The notes: generated from the sequence alone by a model not told the origin. DNA of 64,000 nucleotides from an uncultured Tolumonas sp. (GCF_963678185.1 NZ_OY782757.1:2752388-2816387); one strand, 5' to 3'. Numbered from the stretch's first letter, positions 35,127 through 44,576 are shown. Program-made: numbers and translations.

Positions 35127-35453
35127 TTACGACGGACTCTTTAATTGATTACTCAATTGCGTCACGATGCTGTCGCTTAAGCCGACACTGCCGTTTTTCA
35201 CCAATGTGGCAGCCAGCTGGTCGTCATACATCTCTTGATAAAATTGCTGCTGATCGCTGTTGAGTAACGAGTCGCCTTCGCTCAGGCTGTTGCTGGCTTC
35301 GCGCATGTTTTTCAACACCATTTGCAAGAATTGCACTTCAAACTGATCGGCGGCTTTTCCCAATGCCATTTGCTGGTCGCTGCCAGATTTGATCTGCTCA
35401 ATGCCATGAATGTCTTGGTATAGCGAGATGTCGCCATAGATTGGATCGGTCAT
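35127..35453 (-). CDS. flgJ: FlgJ-type rod-binding protein lacking the hydrolase domain
   Basis: A 108-residue protein consisting only of the FlgJ N-terminal rod-binding domain: QMALGKAADQFEVQFLQMVLKNMREASN, ... SDQQQFYQEMYDDQLAATLVKNGSVGLSDSIVTQLS. Full-length FlgJ has about 313 residues with a C-terminal glucosaminidase-like domain, absent here. Its start abuts the flgI stop. The truncation seems natural for lateral systems rather than a frameshift, because the stop is followed by ordinary intergenic sequence. A peptidoglycan-cutting enzyme must then come from elsewhere. Confidence 0.9.
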   Translation of the reverse strand: MTDPIYGDISLYQDIHGIEQIKSGSDQQMALGKAADQFEVQFLQMVLKNMREASNSLSEGDSLLNSDQQQFYQEMYDDQLAATLVKNGSVGLSDSIVTQLSNQLKSPS

Positions 35454-36569
35454 TTAAATCACCACTAAATCAGCATCCAGCGCACCGGCTTCATGCAGGG
35501 CCTGAAGAATCGACATGATGTCATCGGGCGAGGCGCCCAATGCGTTGATTGCGCGCACAATAACTTCGAGGGAGGTGCCGCTGGGCCAGACAAACATGTT
35601 ATTGCCTTTCGGTTGACTCACCGCGATGTTCGATTGTGGTGTGACCGTGGTCTGGCCGTTCGAGAGTGGCCCCGGCTGGCTGACTTGCGGTGTCTCTTGC
35701 ACGCTGATGGTTAACGAGCCATGGCTCACGGCGGCTTTTTGAATGCGCACATCTTGCCCCATCACCACCGTGCCCGTGCGGCTGTTAAACACCACTTTCG
35801 GGCGATCACGCCCCTGTTCCACCGGAATATCATCGAGTAGCGACATAAACGAGATCCGCATGCTGGGATCAACAGGCGCGCGCATGACGACCCGACCCGA
35901 TGACACGGCTTTGGCGGTGCCGCTGCCCAGCCGTTTATTCAGTGCCTGCTCGACATTATGAGCGGTACGGAAATTTGGCTCTTTCAGATTAAGCGTGACT
36001 TCGGGTTTGTCGTTAAAGGTGCTGGTAATTTCTCGTTCCACCACCGCACCACCGGGAATAATGCCCGTGGTGGGAATATTCACCGTCACGGAAGAGCCCG
36101 ACTGCCCATCGGCTTTCAGGCCGCCGACAATCAGATTGCCTTGTGCTACGGCATACACTTCGCCATCAATACCGCGCAGTGGCGTCAGCAATAATGTGCC
36201 GCCGCGCAGGCTTTTGGCATCACCAATCGAAGAGACGGTGACATCCACTTTCTGACCGCGCCCTGAGATGGTTTGTAGCGTGGCTTGCACCGACACAGCA
36301 GCGACGTTCTTCAATTTTGGGTCGATATCATCGGGCAGTTGCACGCCAAACTGCTTGAGCATGTTGGTCATCGATTGGCTGGTAAATTTCACCTGTGCTT
36401 TGTCACCGGTGTTTGGCAAACCCACCACCAGCCCATAACCGACCAACTGATTTTCACGAATGCCTTGCACATCGACCAGATCGAGCAGTGGGCGGGTGTG
36501 AGTGGTACTCTGCGCTTGGCTGCATAAAGCCAGCCACAACAGCCCACACCAGAATAAAATGCGTTGCAT
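35454..36569 (-). CDS. flgI: FlgI, flagellar P-ring protein
   Basis: A 371-residue P-ring protein with a signal peptide ([21 protein letters not shown]). Family stretches: [32 protein letters not shown] near 26-57, and [38 protein letters not shown] at the end. It forms the periplasmic bushing in the peptidoglycan layer. Confidence 0.95.
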   Translation of the reverse strand: MQRILFWCGLLWLALCSQAQSTTHTRPLLDLVDVQGIRENQLVGYGLVVGLPNTGDKAQVKFTSQSMTNMLKQFGVQLPDDIDPKLKNVAAVSVQATLQTISGRGQKVDVTVSSIGDAKSLRGGTLLLTPLRGIDGEVYAVAQGNLIVGGLKADGQSGSSVTVNIPTTGIIPGGAVVEREITSTFNDKPEVTLNLKEPNFRTAHNVEQALNKRLGSGTAKAVSSGRVVMRAPVDPSMRISFMSLLDDIPVEQGRDRPKVVFNSRTGTVVMGQDVRIQKAAVSHGSLTISVQETPQVSQPGPLSNGQTTVTPQSNIAVSQPKGNNMFVWPSGTSLEVIVRAINALGASPDDIMSILQALHEAGALDADLVVI

Positions 36570-36577
36570 AACCAGCC

Positions 36578-37246
36578 TTAAAACGGAGAGAGTGAACTGT
36601 TAAAGAAACGCGTCAGCCAGCCAGTCTGATTTGCATCAGCCAGCGCGCCACGCCCCGCATAAGTAATGTGCGCGTTTGCCAGTCGCTGCGATGAAATGCG
36701 GTTGGCCAGATCGATATCTTCCACCCGCACTAACCCATCGAGCCGGATATATTCATCGCCCTGATTCAGCTTGATCCATTTTTCCCCGCGAATATGCAAA
36801 ACACCGTTTGGCATCACCTCGGCGACAGTCACCGTGATATAGCCCGAGAGGGTGTTTTGCTGGCTGGAAGAGGAGGTGCCTTTAAACGTGGTGTCGCCCG
36901 ACACACTGGCGGTGAGGCTGCTGTGACTTTTTGAACCGATCGTGGGGGTTGGCACATCAATGGTGTCACTTTTAGCAACACTGGTGTCGGCTTTTTTACT
37001 TGATTGCGTGCTCTCGGTCAGCGTGACAGTGAGAATGTCGCCAGCACGATAGGCTCGCCGATCTTGAAACAGCGTGAACATGTAATCCCGATGATACAGA
37101 CTACCGTCTTCACCGGTGGTCATGGTTCTGCCGGTGGTCGGCACGGTTGGTGCCCAGCCATTTTCGCCGGGTTGCGGTGACTTAATTTCATAAGTGCTGC
37201 AACCTGCAAGCAGGCAGCTCAAGATCAATAGCAGTCGCATTATCAT
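36578..37246 (-). CDS. flgH: FlgH, flagellar L-ring lipoprotein
   Basis: A 222-residue outer-membrane ring lipoprotein. The signal peptide ends in LSCLLAGC (lipobox). Conserved FlgH parts are [26 protein letters not shown] and [31 protein letters not shown]. The frame is open to 37276; I place the start at 37246, inside the flgG end region, with GAGAACGTC before it; the next Met at 37240 is an alternative. Confidence 0.9.
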   Translation of the reverse strand: MIMRLLLILSCLLAGCSTYEIKSPQPGENGWAPTVPTTGRTMTTGEDGSLYHRDYMFTLFQDRRAYRAGDILTVTLTESTQSSKKADTSVAKSDTIDVPTPTIGSKSHSSLTASVSGDTTFKGTSSSSQQNTLSGYITVTVAEVMPNGVLHIRGEKWIKLNQGDEYIRLDGLVRVEDIDLANRISSQRLANAHITYAGRGALADANQTGWLTRFFNSSLSPF

Positions 37247-37256
37247 GACGTTCTCA

Positions 37257-38042
37257 TCACATGTTCTGGGTAGCAAATTGCAGCATTTCGTCCGACGCAG
37301 AGACCACTTTGGCGTTCATCTCATAGGCTCGCTGAGTTGAGATCATATCGACCATCTCTTCCACCACACTGACGTTGGAATTTTCCAGCGCATATTGTTT
37401 GATCGAGCCCAAGGCATCTTCGCCGGCCGTGCCTTCGACAGGATCACCTGAAGAGGCTGTTGCCGTGAAAAGGTTGCCGCCGGTCGCTTCCAAACCGGTT
37501 GGGTTGATAAAGCTCACCAACTTGATCTGCCCTAAGGTCTGCGCGCTGGTTTGCCCAGACACCGTAGCGGTGACGGTGCCATCCGTGCCGACCGTCACCG
37601 CCGTGGCGGTTGAAGGCACTGTGATCTCTGGCAGCAGTGGTAGCCCTGACGAATTGACAATTTTGCCTTCCGCATCGAGCTGAAAATTGCCATCACGGGT
37701 GTAGGCTGTTTCGCCGCTGGGCAGTTGAATTTGGAAGAACCCCTGACCGTTGATCGCCATGTCCATCTGGTTGGTGGTGGTGGCAAGATCGCCCGAGGTA
37801 AACACTTTTTGCGAGCCGACCACGCGCACGCCAGTGCCCAGTTGTAGGCCGCTCGGCGATAAATTTTGCTGGTCGACCTGTGCACCGGGTTGTGTCTGAA
37901 TTTGATAAAATAGATCTTGAAAAGCGACCCGATCTTTTTTGAAGCCGGTGGTGCTGACGTTGGCCAGATTGTTGGAAATGGCCGTCATTTTGGCATCTTG
38001 TGCCGCCAGACCGGTTTTACTCACCTGCAAAGAGGATTGCAT
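37257..38042 (-). CDS. flgG: FlgG, distal rod protein
   Basis: A 261-residue rod protein. MQSSLQVSKTGLAAQDAKMTAISNNLANVSTTGFKKDRVAFQDLFYQ and the end NSNVSVVEEMVDMISTQRAYEMNAKVVSASDEMLQFATQNM are FlgG signatures. It forms the distal rod between the MS ring and the hook. Confidence 0.95.
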   Translation of the reverse strand: MQSSLQVSKTGLAAQDAKMTAISNNLANVSTTGFKKDRVAFQDLFYQIQTQPGAQVDQQNLSPSGLQLGTGVRVVGSQKVFTSGDLATTTNQMDMAINGQGFFQIQLPSGETAYTRDGNFQLDAEGKIVNSSGLPLLPEITVPSTATAVTVGTDGTVTATVSGQTSAQTLGQIKLVSFINPTGLEATGGNLFTATASSGDPVEGTAGEDALGSIKQYALENSNVSVVEEMVDMISTQRAYEMNAKVVSASDEMLQFATQNM

Positions 38043-38091
38043 ATTGGTTTACCTTTTATTACGCCATGACGTTTTGCGCCACGACGGCGTT

Positions 38092-38820
38092 TTAACCGCT
38101 GATCAGTTCATTGCCCTGTTTGGCTTGTGAATCGCTGCTTTCCATCAGTTTGACCTGCAATTCAAAGCTGCGGGTCAGTGACATACTGCTGATCAATTCA
38201 TCAATCGGGTTGACGTTAGAACCTTCCAGAAAGCCCGATTCCAACTGCACGTTGGTGTCAGCCGCCGCCTGACTGCCGTCAGTGAGCTGCAACAGCCCTT
38301 GCGTGTTTTTTGTCAGCAAACTGGGGTCGGGGTTGACCAATTTGAGTTTGCCCACCACCTGCTGTGCGCCGCTACCAGCGGGGGTGATAGAGACGGTGCC
38401 GTCTTGACCGATCTTGATATCGCGATAATCGGGCACTTCAATTTCGCCGCCTTCACCCATTACTGCGCTGCCATGTAACGTTAATCGGCCATCGGCATTC
38501 ACGGTCAGATCACCGGCCCGCGTGTAGGCTTCACCGCCCTCTGGCGTCGCGACGGTCAGATAACCGCTGCCTTGAATGGCCACATCCAGACTGCGGCCCG
38601 TTTCACTCAGTGCGCCGGTGCTGAAATTGGTGCCGCCGGGTAACTCTTGTGCCAGCACGCGTGCGCCCAGCGTGTCGCCTTGTAGCTGGTAAGCCTGCAC
38701 CCGTTCGAAATCTGCACGAAAACCGGTAGTGCCGGCGTTCGCCAGATTGTTCGCGTGGATCTGCTGTGCCTGCAATGCATGCTCAGCTCCCGACATGGCG
38801 GTGTAGATCGCTTTTTCCAT
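38092..38820 (-). CDS. flgF: FlgF, proximal rod protein
   Basis: A 242-residue rod protein: MEKAIYTAMSGAEHALQAQQIHANNLANAGTTGFRADFERVQAYQL at the start and EGSNVNPIDELISSMSLTRSFELQVKLMESSDSQAKQGNELI at the end fit FlgF. It is preceded by flgE and followed by flgG, the usual order. Confidence 0.93.
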   Translation of the reverse strand: MEKAIYTAMSGAEHALQAQQIHANNLANAGTTGFRADFERVQAYQLQGDTLGARVLAQELPGGTNFSTGALSETGRSLDVAIQGSGYLTVATPEGGEAYTRAGDLTVNADGRLTLHGSAVMGEGGEIEVPDYRDIKIGQDGTVSITPAGSGAQQVVGKLKLVNPDPSLLTKNTQGLLQLTDGSQAAADTNVQLESGFLEGSNVNPIDELISSMSLTRSFELQVKLMESSDSQAKQGNELISG

Positions 38821-38835
38821 TTATCGCTATGCCTA

Positions 38836-40050
38836 TTAGAAGGTGTTAAACAACACAGAGGCCAAATCATCGGCTGCCGATAACACCTTGGCATTGGCCT
38901 GATACACCTGCTGGGCGGTCATCAGATCAACCAATTCAGAGCTGACATCGACGTTAGAATTTTCATAAGAGCCGGAGGTTAGTGTGCCTAACGAACCACT
39001 GCCCGCAATGCCGATAGTGGCGGCACCCGAAGCGGATGTGGCATACCAAACGGTGCCGTCTGCTGCATCCAGACCATTAGGGTTCACAAAACTGGCTAAG
39101 GCGATCTGACCTTGCAGCACAGTTTCCCCATTGTCGTAGGTGGCATAAACCGAACCGTCGTCATCAATACTGACGCTGGAGTAATTCCCCGCGGCATAAC
39201 CGTCAGGGTCAGTGGTGGAACTGAAGCTGGTGGCGTATTGGGTGATGTCGGTTACGGGAATGGAAATAGACAGGGTATCTACCCCAGTCTGGGTGGCTGA
39301 CACGCTCAACGCACTGGTTGGTGACGTCAGTGCGCCGTCGGTATCAAAGCTCAGCGTATCAACCTGCGTAGCGCCCGTACTATCGGTGACGGTGCTGCCA
39401 TCAAGGGTGTAATACACCGACCAGGTGTTATCGCCGGTTTTGACAAAATATTCCGATAACGTATGTGTGGAACCTTGCGAATCATACACACTGCTGGTGA
39501 CGGAATAGTTGTAGGTGGTGCCATCTGATGCATCAAAGGTGTAAGTGCTACTGGTGGTGTCGATGGTGGTGGCATCGGCATTTAGATTGGCGGTTTGTGT
39601 AATAGTGCTGGTTGCTTCGGCTGGAATGGAACTATCAACCGACAGATTGGTCAGAATGCCGGAAATGATATTACCGTCATCATCCACACCGTAACCTTCC
39701 AAATTCATGCCATTGCTGGCCACGATGTTGTAATTGCTGTCCATCGAAAATGAACCGGCGCGGGTATAAGCGTAAGAGCCATCGCCGTTATCCAGAATAA
39801 AAAAGCCAGTGCCAGAAATGGCGACATCCAAGCTGTTATCAGTGGAAACCAGATCGCCCTCCTCATCAAACGATTGAGTGGTGCCAGCCACACTGACCCC
39901 ACTGGCAGTGCTGCCGCTGTAAGAGGCAGAAAATGAGGTATCAATCGATTTATAACCGGCGGTACTGGAGTTGGAGATGTTCTGACTGATGGCATCCAGA
40001 TCTTCTGACGATGCTTGCAAGCCGCTTAAACCAATGCTGTAAATAGACAT
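38836..40050 (-). CDS. flgE: FlgE, hook protein
   Basis: A 404-residue hook protein. The N end reads MSIYSIGLSGLQASSEDLDAISQNISNSSTAGYKSIDTSFSASYSG, and the C end NSNVDVSSELVDLMTAQQVYQANAKVLSAADDLASVLFNTF, both typical. The long Thr/Ser/Asp-rich middle forms the exposed hook domains. FlgD and FliK set its assembly and length. Confidence 0.94.
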   Translation of the reverse strand: MSIYSIGLSGLQASSEDLDAISQNISNSSTAGYKSIDTSFSASYSGSTASGVSVAGTTQSFDEEGDLVSTDNSLDVAISGTGFFILDNGDGSYAYTRAGSFSMDSNYNIVASNGMNLEGYGVDDDGNIISGILTNLSVDSSIPAEATSTITQTANLNADATTIDTTSSTYTFDASDGTTYNYSVTSSVYDSQGSTHTLSEYFVKTGDNTWSVYYTLDGSTVTDSTGATQVDTLSFDTDGALTSPTSALSVSATQTGVDTLSISIPVTDITQYATSFSSTTDPDGYAAGNYSSVSIDDDGSVYATYDNGETVLQGQIALASFVNPNGLDAADGTVWYATSASGAATIGIAGSGSLGTLTSGSYENSNVDVSSELVDLMTAQQVYQANAKVLSAADDLASVLFNTF

Positions 40051-40070
40051 AATATAATTCCGCTCAGAAG

Positions 40071-40730
40071 TTAGCCGTTAGAGACGCCGAGAATGTCGGA
40101 GAGATCGACCGTGCCGACACCAGCGACATCGAGTTGCACGCTGTCATCCGATAACGACACTTTATCGACGGTTTCATTCACATAGGTAGTCAGATCGCTG
40201 GTGGTGCCGCTGGTGGTTGCCGTGGCACTCAAGGTGTAAGTACCCGCAGTTAGGCCAGTAAAATCAAACGCGACTGAACCGGCTTCAGCGCTGGTGGTGG
40301 TGGATTGATCCACCACATTGCCACTGCTGTCATACAAATAGACCGTCACGCTGTCGGCGGCACTGTCTAAGGTCACCTGACCAGATACCGAGCCATCAGC
40401 ATCGAGCGTGACGCTGCTGGCGGGGGTGGTAACGGTTTGCCCGACCAGATTCGACGCCGCCAGTAAGCTCATCTCAGTCAGCTCACTGTTGGTGGTGGTT
40501 TGCGACGTATTCAAGCTATCGAGGCTTTGCACCATACTGAGTTGCGACAATTGGCTGACATATTCACTGGCATCCAGCGGATCAGTCGGATCTTGATTTT
40601 GGATCTCCGCAACCAGCAGATCGATAAACTGGACTTCCAGATCGTCAGACGTTGAACTGCTGCTGGAAACCGTATTCGAGCTGCTGGTGGTGCTGGTGCT
40701 AGAGGTGGATGACGTTACGCTGGTGGTCAT
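40071..40730 (-). CDS. flgD: FlgD, hook-capping scaffold
   Basis: A 219-residue FlgD. The N terminus has a run of Ser/Thr then DDLEVQFIDLLVAEIQNQDPTDPLDASEYVSQLSQLSMVQSLDSLN (the capping motif FLxLLVxQLQNQDPxxP variant). The C terminus has an immunoglobulin-like domain (GQVTLDSAADSVTVYLYDSSGNVVDQ). It caps the growing hook and is then replaced by FlgK. Confidence 0.92.
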   Translation of the reverse strand: MTTSVTSSTSSTSTTSSSNTVSSSSSTSDDLEVQFIDLLVAEIQNQDPTDPLDASEYVSQLSQLSMVQSLDSLNTSQTTTNSELTEMSLLAASNLVGQTVTTPASSVTLDADGSVSGQVTLDSAADSVTVYLYDSSGNVVDQSTTTSAEAGSVAFDFTGLTAGTYTLSATATTSGTTSDLTTYVNETVDKVSLSDDSVQLDVAGVGTVDLSDILGVSNG

Positions 40731-40741
40731 GTTGACTCCTG

Positions 40742-41173
40742 TTAGCTGGTCTGACCGAGATTGAGTAAGCCGCTTTGCATACTGTTCACGCGCTTTAACA
40801 CTTCGACGGAACTTTCATAACTGCGCGATGCACTCATCATGTCGGCCATCTCTTGCACGGTGTCGACATTCGAGGCGTAGATATAACCATCGCCATCGGC
40901 CAGCGGGTTATCGGGTTCATAACGACGTTCAACGGCGTTGCTGTCGGCCACCACACCATCGGTAGACACTTGTGCCCCCGTGATGTCGTCACTGCTGCTA
41001 CCCAGTGCAGTTTGATAGACTGCCGAAAAGACCGGATGTAAGGCGTGATAGGCGCCCTCTGCCGAGCTGGCAATGCTGTCGGCGTTGGCCAGATTGGAAG
41101 CGACCGTATCCAGCCGTGTGGTTTGTGCCTGCATGGCACTGCCAGCGATGTTATAAATTTCAGAAAATGACAT
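40742..41173 (-). CDS. flgC: FlgC, proximal rod protein
   Basis: A 143-residue rod protein with MSFSEIYNIAGSAMQAQTTRLDTVASNLANADSIAS at the start and EPDNPLADGDGYIYASNVDTVQEMADMMSASRSYESSVEVLKRVNSMQ near the end, the FlgC pattern. Confidence 0.93.
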   Translation of the reverse strand: MSFSEIYNIAGSAMQAQTTRLDTVASNLANADSIASSAEGAYHALHPVFSAVYQTALGSSSDDITGAQVSTDGVVADSNAVERRYEPDNPLADGDGYIYASNVDTVQEMADMMSASRSYESSVEVLKRVNSMQSGLLNLGQTS

Positions 41174-41175
41174 CG

Positions 41176-41568
41176 TTATTCCCCTTTGATTGCTTCTTTC
41201 AGGCCGGAGATCTTCATATTTAAAAAGGTCAGTGAGGTTTGAAAATCCATCGCGTTCTGGGTAAAGCGGGTTTGCTCCGGCCCCAGTTCTGCGGTGTTGC
41301 CATCTTGAGAAACCTGATAGGGAATGCGATAGAGCAAGTCGTCGGCAGACAGAGATGGTTGCGAAACGATTGAACTGCTGTCGGTTTGTGAGGTTGCATC
41401 GAGAGATTGCGCAACGGAGTTCATAATGCTTTGATAATCAATATCACGCGCTTGATAGCCGGGTGTTTCGATATTGGCTAAATTACCGGCCAGAATTTGT
41501 GAGCGCATGGATCGCAATTCCAAAGCATAACCATGTAAACCCAGCTCTTGATCCAGACTGATACTCAT
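41176..41568 (-). CDS. flgB: FlgB, proximal rod protein
   Basis: A 130-residue rod protein, first gene of the flgBCDEFGHIJKL minus-strand run. LELRSMRSQILAGNLANIETPGYQARDIDYQSIM is the typical FlgB motif; the rest is helical with QTRFTQNAMDFQTSLTFLNMKISGLKEAIKG at the end. It is divergent from flgA; a sigma-54-like site lies 42 bases upstream. Confidence 0.93.
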   Translation of the reverse strand: MSISLDQELGLHGYALELRSMRSQILAGNLANIETPGYQARDIDYQSIMNSVAQSLDATSQTDSSSIVSQPSLSADDLLYRIPYQVSQDGNTAELGPEQTRFTQNAMDFQTSLTFLNMKISGLKEAIKGE

Positions 41569-41609
41569 AACCGTTATTGCTCCGTTTTCCCTATTTCAAC
41601 CTTAGGAAT

Positions 41610-41625
41610 AACAAGATGTATGCCA
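41610..41625 (-). promoter_or_regulatory. Candidate sigma-54 promoter for flgB
   Basis: Minus-strand TGGCAT-ACATC-TTGTT resembles the -24/-12 consensus TGGCAC-N5-TTGCW, differing at the normally important C of the -12 TTGC. The sigma-54 activator LafK is encoded in the window, which adds plausibility. Confidence 0.45.
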
Positions 41626-41662
41626 TGAAATTAAATTCATATATTTCAGTGAGTTATTCTTC

Positions 41663-42427
41663 ATGAGATGGCTTGTGGAAACTGAAGGGGAAGTTTTTAT
41701 TCCGCCTCTGACGTACTTGCTTTTCCTGCTGCTGCTCTTGTTTCCTACCGCACCACTACTGGCGAAAGCGGCACTGACGGATACAACACAGTTAGCGACA
41801 CAGCTGCGCGAACAGTTATTACCACTGGCGCAAAATCTGCAAAAACAGCCGGGTTGGCAAACGATGCTGGTGAGTTATGACCCATGGTTGCCCGACAGTG
41901 CAGAACACTTAACCGCGTGCCAAAGCCGCTTAAAGTTTTATGCTGCTGACCATAATCAGGTGTTATGGGGCCGCCACAATTATCGAGTTGAATGCCCCGA
42001 TCAGACGGGCTGGATGTTGCGTGCGCGCGTTACCGTATCGGTGCGCCTGCCGGTGTGGGTCGCGGCCCGCAATATTAGCCGCCAGAAAACGCTCAGCGAT
42101 GCAGATCTGCAATTACAAACCACCCAGCTTGAGCTGTTAACTCACGGGTTTAGTGTGCAGGGGGAATCGCTGGTGAATTATCGCGCGGTGCGCCCGATTG
42201 CGGTCGGGCAGGTGCTCGACAAAAACAACTTACGCCCGCCACTGTTAGTGCGGAAAGGCGAACAGGTGGTGATCCGCGCGGGGCAAGATGGGTTTGCGGC
42301 ATCCATGAGCGGTATTGCGCTGCAAGATGGCGTGTTAGGGCAGATGATCAATGTGCGCAACAGCTCGTCGCAGAAAGAAATTCAGGCGGAAGTGAGTCAA
42401 CGGGCAGAAGTCAGCGTCCATTTTTAA
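41663..42427 (+). CDS. flgA: FlgA, P-ring assembly chaperone
   Basis: A 254-residue exported protein. A hydrophobic leader (LTYLLFLLLLLFPTAPLLAKA) ends near residue 36, and the C-terminal half is the SAF domain (WVAARNISRQKTLSDADLQLQ, RAVRPIAVGQVLDKNNLRPP, KGEQVVIRAG). FlgA helps FlgI form the P ring. The start is uncertain: the ATG at 41663 gives a long charged stretch before the leader, and a GGGGAA sequence lies before an unusual ATT at 41699. It is the first gene of flgA-flgM-flgN. Confidence 0.88.
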   Translation: MRWLVETEGEVFIPPLTYLLFLLLLLFPTAPLLAKAALTDTTQLATQLREQLLPLAQNLQKQPGWQTMLVSYDPWLPDSAEHLTACQSRLKFYAADHNQVLWGRHNYRVECPDQTGWMLRARVTVSVRLPVWVAARNISRQKTLSDADLQLQTTQLELLTHGFSVQGESLVNYRAVRPIAVGQVLDKNNLRPPLLVRKGEQVVIRAGQDGFAASMSGIALQDGVLGQMINVRNSSSQKEIQAEVSQRAEVSVHF

Positions 42428-42452
42428 AGTTTTCACTCAGTCTGGTCGCTAT
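42425..42452 (+). promoter_or_regulatory. Candidate sigma-28 promoter for flgM
   Basis: TAAAGTTT, a perfect sigma-28 -35, begins at the stop codon of flgA. Twelve bases later GTCGCTAT matches five of eight bases of the -10 GCCGATAA. It lies 41 bases before flgM. Salmonella and E. coli also make flgM from a sigma-28 promoter. Confidence 0.6.
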
Positions 42453-42492
42453 GTTGTTATAACAGATCAACACAGCCTGTAGCCGGAAGATT

Positions 42493-42792
42493 ATGAGCAT
42501 TCAACCTACCGACAGTAATCGTTTTGCTTCGCTTGATTATCTCAGCAATGAGACACAAACCATAACGCCAAGCAGCAGTGTCACAACGGATGCCGTTAGT
42601 GTGGGCGTTACCAGCAGTGTAGTCGCCACGAGCAACTCACTGTCGCTGACTGCGCTGGGTGAGCAACTGGATGCGGCCAGTGATGTGGACTGGAATCAGG
42701 TGAGTAAGATCCGTCAAGCCATTGAAAATGGCGATTTGTCAGTTGATCTGGATAGTCTCAGCCAATCTATTCTGGAGATGCACCAGTCATGA
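42493..42792 (+). CDS. flgM: FlgM, anti-sigma-28 factor
   Basis: A 99-residue protein with an N-terminal disordered Ser/Thr-rich part and the FlgM-type C-terminal helices: AASDVDWNQVSKIRQAIENGDLSVDLDSLSQSILEMHQS. It binds sigma-28 and is exported when the hook is complete. It follows flgA and overlaps flgN by 4 bases. Confidence 0.9.
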   Translation: MSIQPTDSNRFASLDYLSNETQTITPSSSVTTDAVSVGVTSSVVATSNSLSLTALGEQLDAASDVDWNQVSKIRQAIENGDLSVDLDSLSQSILEMHQS

Positions 42793-43220
42793 ATCGGGAC
42801 GAAATTTCACGCGCTTTGTTGTCAGAATTGCATTACGAACTGAAAGCGTATCAACGTCTGATGAATATCATGCTGGAACAACATCGACTAATGGCAACGC
42901 ATCAATCAGCGGCACTGACCGAATTAAATGTCCGTGAACAGCAGTTGTTAGCTGTATTACGGCAGCAGGCGCAACGCCGTAGTCAGTTATTACGTTTGAT
43001 TGGTTTTAACGCCAGTGAACAGGGAATGAAACAATTTTTGGCTGAATTACCGCCGAGCTTGTTGGAACGGGTTGAGCCGGTTTGGAATAAGATTTATCAA
43101 CAGTTACGTTTATGTCAGGCGCAGAACGAACTCAACGGCCGTTTGCTGGCGTCACAACATGATCTGCTGAACCGCTTATTGTTTGGCGAACCCGATCCAG
43201 ATTACGCATCCTTAGCGTAA
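42789..43220 (+). CDS. flgN: FlgN, chaperone for FlgK and FlgL
   Basis: A 143-residue helical protein with the FlgN layout: ISRALLSELHYELKAYQRLMNIMLEQHRLMATHQSAALTELNVREQQLLAVLRQQAQRRSQLL. It escorts the hook-filament junction proteins to export. It overlaps flgM by 4 bases (ATGA), showing coupling, and is the last plus-strand flagellar gene of this arm. Confidence 0.85.
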   Translation: MNRDEISRALLSELHYELKAYQRLMNIMLEQHRLMATHQSAALTELNVREQQLLAVLRQQAQRRSQLLRLIGFNASEQGMKQFLAELPPSLLERVEPVWNKIYQQLRLCQAQNELNGRLLASQHDLLNRLLFGEPDPDYASLA

Positions 43221-43229
43221 AGGGGGTTA

Positions 43230-43259
43230 GCAGCTTTGCGGCGTTAACCACGAAGCTGC
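43230..43259. other. Dyad between flgN and the ABC ATPase gene
   Basis: GCAGCTT (43230-43236) is repeated inverted as AAGCTGC (43253-43259) around a 16-base loop, between the convergent flgN and ABC gene ends. No T-run follows, so termination is only possible, not shown. Confidence 0.35.
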
Positions 43260-43265
43260 CGACCG

Positions 43266-44567
43266 CTATTCATCACTTGGCAGCATTAACCGGCCAGTGT
43301 GGAAATCATATTCATAGACTTCACCATAACGTCCCCATTCGATCGCCACACTCAGCACGCGTTCGGCTTCGTCTTTTTTCATGTGTTCTTCCAACAACTC
43401 CAGGAATTGTTTCTCTGGTAATGCACCATTGGCCTCATGTTCCAACTTATGCCGGATCTGTGAGGCTAACGGAACATGTGTTAACAACTGTTGGCCGAAA
43501 ATTTCCTGGCGCAGGGTCTGTTCACCCTCAATGTAATGACGGCCTAATGCTGTCAGCGCAATATCGCCTTTTTCGATCTGCACGAATCCAAGCAACCCGA
43601 GTGCTTCATAGGTCGGGAACAATTCCACGTCTGACAGTTCGGCTTCTTCGGCCAGTTGCGGCAAATCAGCACGTCCATTAAACGGCGCATCATTCAACAA
43701 CTCCAGCAAACCTTCCATACGCGCGACGTCAGTTGGTGGCAAACGATAACCCATATGCAGGCCGGTTGGCGCTCCGGCTGCCGCACCTGGTGCGGCGACT
43801 GGACGCATGGTCATCATGTCGTACACTTGATCGATCAAGGCGCGGACTTCGGGATCATCCACATCGCGAGGTTGCGGTAGATTGACTTTAACTTCGCTGC
43901 GAATACGACCAGGATCGCTGGATAAAATCAGAATGCGATCGGCCATCATCACCGCTTCTTCAATGTTGTGCGACACAATCAGAATGCCTTTGGTCGACAG
44001 GCGTTTTTCCTGCCACAGCTCCAGCATATCGTTACGCAGTGTTTCACCGGTCAGCACATCCAGCGCCGAGAAGGCTTCATCCATCAGCAGAATATCGGGG
44101 TTAGTGACCAAGGCACGAGCGATACCCACACGCTGGCGCATGCCACCGGATAACTCACGTGGTAACGCGCCACCGAAACCGGCCAGACCGATCAACTCTA
44201 GCATGGCATCGGCGCGTTTTTCCCGTTCAGCCGCCGGCACACCTTGCGCTTCCAGTCCCAGCTCGACGTTTTGTTGCACAGTTAGCCAAGGAAATAACGC
44301 AAACGATTGAAACACCATGGCAATGCCGGAGACCGGACCATAGATGTTTTTTTCCCGGTAGTTGACCAAACCCTGATCCGCAGGAATGAGCCCGGCGATG
44401 ATACGTAACAGTGTCGATTTACCGGAACCGGATTTACCGAGCAAGGCCACGATCTCACCGTCATGCAGGGTGAAATTGACATTTTCCAACACGCTGCGGG
44501 CCGTGCCATCGGAGGTACGGAAGGACTTGGCGACGCCTTCCAGGTTAATCAATGCAGATTGGTTCAT
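43266..44567 (-). CDS. ABC transporter ATPase with C-terminal AAA-associated domain
   Basis: A 433-residue ATPase of the nitrate/sulfonate/taurine class. Walker A GKSGSGKSTLLR (about 43-54), signature ELSGGMRQRVGIARALV (about 136-152), Walker B LLMDEAFSALD. A second domain (about 290-430) is the AAA-associated domain with LPQLAEEAELSDVELFPTYEALGLLGFVQIEKGDIALTALG, found in ABC ATPases paired with double permeases. It is encoded after its permease, 9 bases downstream. No substrate-binding protein gene is present, so the substrate is unknown. It interrupts the flagellar gene order. Confidence 0.85.
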   Translation of the reverse strand: MNQSALINLEGVAKSFRTSDGTARSVLENVNFTLHDGEIVALLGKSGSGKSTLLRIIAGLIPADQGLVNYREKNIYGPVSGIAMVFQSFALFPWLTVQQNVELGLEAQGVPAAEREKRADAMLELIGLAGFGGALPRELSGGMRQRVGIARALVTNPDILLMDEAFSALDVLTGETLRNDMLELWQEKRLSTKGILIVSHNIEEAVMMADRILILSSDPGRIRSEVKVNLPQPRDVDDPEVRALIDQVYDMMTMRPVAAPGAAAGAPTGLHMGYRLPPTDVARMEGLLELLNDAPFNGRADLPQLAEEAELSDVELFPTYEALGLLGFVQIEKGDIALTALGRHYIEGEQTLRQEIFGQQLLTHVPLASQIRHKLEHEANGALPEKQFLELLEEHMKKDEAERVLSVAIEWGRYGEVYEYDFHTGRLMLPSDE

Positions 44568-44576
44568 GATCTCTCC

